In this document: positions 4,925 through 6,647 of the stretch, piece after piece
Layout of the letters: each line of letters starts with the position of its first letter
Numbering within the stretch: position 1 is the first letter of the stretch
NCBI GenBank assembly: GCA_023436715.1
Contig: JAEZIJ010000098.1
Location: 1 to 6,647, forward strand
Source of the DNA: Acidobacteriota bacterium
Lineage (GTDB): Bacteria > Acidobacteriota > Terriglobia > Bryobacterales > Bryobacteraceae
Direction: 5' to 3'
DNA: 6,647 nt
The notes under the pieces: model-generated
What the model saw: the letters and a program-made list of their open reading frames with translations, nothing else
Database searches by the model: none
Told to the model about the DNA's origin: nothing
Program-made: the position numbers and the translations under genes

Positions 4925-6352
4925 ATGATTAAAAGGGCTTTACGGGAGCGGATACCGCTCCCCTGGGTCTCGGTCAGCAAAGGAATTCCCTATTTCACGA
5001 CTGACGACGGCGAACCCTGGACGCCGGTGGGCCATAACGACTCGATCACCTGGCCGGCGCTGGACGGGCTGTATCGCCGGCGTCATGTCGAGTCCGTGGA
5101 CAGGTATCTTGCGATGCTCTCGCGGCGTGGGGTGACGTGCCTGCGAGTAATGCTGGAGTACTGCGAGGCGGACAACCGCTACCTGGAGCGCCCGGTGGGC
5201 GTTTTCAACCCTGCGATCGTCGAGGTTTGGGACGACCTGTTCGGGCTGGCCGCCCAGCACGGATTGCGGCTGCTAGTCACGCCATACGACACGTTCTGGA
5301 TGTGGAATCGGTGGAACCGGCATCCGTACAACAAGTTGAACGGTGGGCCATGCGAGGACCGCTCGCGGCTGCTGCTTTGCCCCGCGACTCGGGAGGCGAT
5401 CAAAGCGCGGCTGTCCTTCGCCGTCGAGCGATGGGGAGCGAGCGGGGCGCTATTCGCGTGGGACCTGTGGAACGAGATCCACCCTGTGCACGCCGGCAAC
5501 TCGGCAGAGTCGTTCCCGGAGTTCGTGGCGGACCTGAGCGCGCATGTGAGGTCCTTGGAAACACGGCTTTACGCGCGCACGCATCCGCAGACCGTTTCCG
5601 TGTTCGGACCGCACATGGCGCTCGATGGCCGGATCGCGGACTGCATCTTCCGCCACCCATCGCTGGATTTCGCGAGCACGCATTTCTACGAAGAAGGGAC
5701 AATCGACTTTCCCCGGAACACGGTGGACTCGGGCGTTGCGACCGGGCGCCTGATGCGGGAGGCGCTGGCCGAACTCAGGGACGGCCGTCCTTTCATGGAT
5801 AGCGAACACGGGCCGATTCACACCTACAAAGATCACCACAGGACGCTGCCGGAACCGTTCGACGACGAGTATTTCCGGCACATGCAGTGGGCGCACTTCG
5901 CCTCGGGCGGCGCGGGAGGCGGGATGCGATGGCCGAACCGCAAGCCCCATGTGTTGACGCGCGGGATGCACCTGGCACAGCGAGGGCTGGCGCGATTCCT
6001 TCCACTGATAGATTGGCGTCGTTTCCGGCGGCGCAACCTGAACGAGGAGGTGCAAGTCTCGGGGGCGTCAGTGGCGGTGTTCGCCTGCGCCGATCCCGAG
6101 CAGGCGGTAGCCTGGCTCCTGCGGCGGGACACCATACGGTCGGATGGCCGGCTGAATCCGCGAGCGCAGGCTGTAGCGCCGGACGTCAGCGTCCCCGGCA
6201 TGGCCGCGGGGCGTTACCGCGTGACCGCGTGGGATACGGCCAGGGGCGAAAGCTGCGCCGAGTTCGACCTCGTGCACGCAGGCGGTGCGCTGTGTGTGAG
6301 CGTGCCGCCGTTCACGCGCGACGTTGCGCTTGCCATTCGGTGTACGGGCTGA
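4925..6352 (+). CDS. Clan GH-A glycoside hydrolase, GH5-like (cellulase/mannanase superfamily)
   Basis: The 475-residue protein has a TIM-barrel glycosidase domain in residues 15-370 and a C-terminal beta-sandwich tail (about 375-475, with YRVTAWDTARGE and VPPFTRDVAL). Barrel landmarks are VGHND (35-39), GVTCLRVMLEY (69-79), the TPYDTFWMW strand (119-127), DLWNEIHP with Asn183-Glu184 as the likely acid/base, THFYEE (252-257), and MDSEHGP with Glu294 as the likely nucleophile. These spacings fit a retaining clan GH-A enzyme such as GH5 endo-glucanases and mannanases. The subfamily and substrate are not recognisable, and an assignment to a related family such as GH39 or GH42 is not excluded. 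No signal peptide is present, so it probably acts in the cytoplasm with the divergent GH2 enzyme on imported oligosaccharides. The ATG at 4925 is the earliest possible, since an in-frame TGA directly precedes it. No Shine-Dalgarno is visible. Confidence 0.88.
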   Translation: MIKRALRERIPLPWVSVSKGIPYFTTDDGEPWTPVGHNDSITWPALDGLYRRRHVESVDRYLAMLSRRGVTCLRVMLEYCEADNRYLERPVGVFNPAIVEVWDDLFGLAAQHGLRLLVTPYDTFWMWNRWNRHPYNKLNGGPCEDRSRLLLCPATREAIKARLSFAVERWGASGALFAWDLWNEIHPVHAGNSAESFPEFVADLSAHVRSLETRLYARTHPQTVSVFGPHMALDGRIADCIFRHPSLDFASTHFYEEGTIDFPRNTVDSGVATGRLMREALAELRDGRPFMDSEHGPIHTYKDHHRTLPEPFDDEYFRHMQWAHFASGGAGGGMRWPNRKPHVLTRGMHLAQRGLARFLPLIDWRRFRRRNLNEEVQVSGASVAVFACADPEQAVAWLLRRDTIRSDGRLNPRAQAVAPDVSVPGMAAGRYRVTAWDTARGESCAEFDLVHAGGALCVSVPPFTRDVALAIRCTG

Positions 6353-6372
6353 CATTGTCGGGGCGGCCAGCA

Positions 6373-6468
6373 ACCGCTCCCTCGCGGTAGCGGCTCTGTT
6401 TGATGCCATGAAAGCCGGTGCGTCGTTGCCGTGACCCGGGGAGCGGTCCTGCCCGCGCCGGCAGGGCC
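6373..6468. repeat. REP-like, hairpin-rich intergenic element
   Basis: The 228 bases after the GH5-like stop hold no gene before the next transposase. ACCGCTCCC (6373-6381) has a perfect inverted copy, GGGAGCGGT (6439-6447), 57 bases away. The second arm overlaps a compact hairpin: GGTCCTGCC (6445-6453) with GGCAGGGCC (6460-6468), one T-G wobble and a six-base loop. A further CCGCT/AGCGG pair lies at 6374-6392. The layout resembles dispersed bacterial interspersed palindromes; CCGCTCCCTCGCGGT-type arms are, from memory, frequent in Acidobacteriota intergenic DNA. With no T-tract it is not a classical terminator, though it may protect the 3' end of the GH5-like mRNA. Confidence 0.5.
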
Positions 6469-6502
6469 ATGGGACACTCCGTTGAAGACGCACCCGGCTC
6501 AG

Positions 6503-6522
6503 TGGGGCAGGGCCGTGCCCCA
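6503..6522 (+). other. Hairpin upstream of the transposase promoter
   Basis: TGGGGCA (6503-6509) pairs perfectly with TGCCCCA (6516-6522) across the loop GGGCCG. It lies 19 bases upstream of the -35 box. Insertion sequences often carry such a hairpin near the end to hide the transposase start from read-through transcripts coming from outside; that role here is inferred. Confidence 0.55.
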
Positions 6523-6540
6523 TAGGCGCTAAGTTAGCAG

Positions 6541-6569
6541 TTGACTTACTTTCAGAATTCAGCTAGGCT
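6541..6569 (+). promoter_or_regulatory. Sigma-70-like promoter of the second transposase
   Basis: TTGACT (6541-6546, five of six consensus bases) is followed after exactly 17 bases by TAGGCT (6564-6569, three of six). The expected transcription start at about 6575-6578 is only three to six bases before the ATG at 6581, so the message would be nearly leaderless. This fits the absence of a Shine-Dalgarno. Confidence 0.55.
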
Positions 6570-6580
6570 TTTCCTGAATC

Positions 6581-6647
6581 ATGGAAAACGCCACACTGGA
6601 GCGCGATCACGATTGGGAACTTTTGTTGCGGCAGTTTCCCGACGGCT
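6581..6647 (+). CDS. Transposase, N-terminal fragment (cut by window end)
   Basis: Only 22 codons are visible: MENATLERDHDW followed by ELLLRQFPDG. This opening, with an acidic start and a WELLLRQFPDG block, resembles IS4-type DDE transposases that I associate with Acidobacteriota, where it precedes a helical N-terminal domain. The catalytic domain lies beyond the window, so the family is a guess and intactness cannot be judged. Its promoter and hairpin just upstream support a real gene start. Confidence 0.6.
   Translation, partial: MENATLERDHDWELLLRQFPDG

Larger units (their letters stand above)
6503..6647 (+). mobile_element. Left end of a second insertion sequence (runs out of window)
   Basis: A transposase start (6581) is preceded by its own promoter and a hairpin, the usual layout at the 5' end of an insertion sequence. 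The boundary is not certain: I place it at or shortly before the hairpin, anywhere from about 6500 to 6530, as the matching right end is not in the window. Its transposase start differs from the element at the left edge, so this is a different element. Confidence 0.45.

Noticed and set aside
5450..6055. Open frame of 201 codons on the minus strand
   Set aside because: Antisense to the GH5-like gene; no motif and no ribosome binding site noted.
6353..6580. Small gene between the GH5-like gene and the second transposase
   Set aside because: No frame of useful length with a ribosome binding site; the stretch is dominated by inverted repeats.
1..6647. CRISPR array, phage attachment site or toxin-antitoxin module
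   Set aside because: No regularly spaced direct repeats, no complete tRNA with a duplicated end, and no pair of small adjacent genes of the right kind were seen.

Overview
This 6.6 kb window is GC-rich bacterial accessory DNA bounded on both sides by insertion-sequence material. The transposase types, the secreted unknowns with an LEYGQ-type motif and the plant-polymer glycosidases together resemble soil Acidobacteriota of the Solibacter/Bryobacter kind. This is an inference from remembered protein style, not a database match, and I hold it at about 60 percent.

Layout. Bases 1 to about 880 are the right-hand part of an insertion sequence that begins upstream of the window: the C-terminal two thirds of a DDE transposase and the element's right end. 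That end has cut into the 3' end of a minus-strand metallo-beta-lactamase-fold hydrolase (865-1611). Its reading frame now ends three codons after the native sequence appears to stop, without the last metal-ligand segment, so it is probably a pseudogene. A two-gene plus-strand operon follows (1696-2148 and 2152-2754), coding for two exported proteins of unknown function. After it comes a 208-base AT-rich intergenic region that can fold extensively. It has a lid helix, a GC hairpin and a strong intrinsic terminator, and it may be a structured 3' UTR or a small RNA.

The second half holds two divergently transcribed glycoside hydrolases separated by only 69 bases. One is a complete GH2 enzyme on the minus strand (2963-4855). 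The other is a complete clan GH-A, GH5-like enzyme on the plus strand (4925-6352). Both keep their acid/base and nucleophile glutamates, and both lack a signal peptide. They probably act in the cytoplasm on imported oligosaccharides and are controlled from the shared intergenic region. The GH2 enzyme carries an unusual Gly-His tandem repeat just before its nucleophile motif.

The last 300 bases contain a hairpin-rich, REP-like intergenic element. A second, different insertion sequence starts after it, with a hairpin, a good sigma-70-like promoter and the first 22 codons of another transposase running off the window. I see no CRISPR array, no complete RNA gene, and no convincing evidence of a wholly new biological system. 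The structured 2775-2950 region, the operon of secreted unknowns and the GH2/GH5 pair are the most interesting items.
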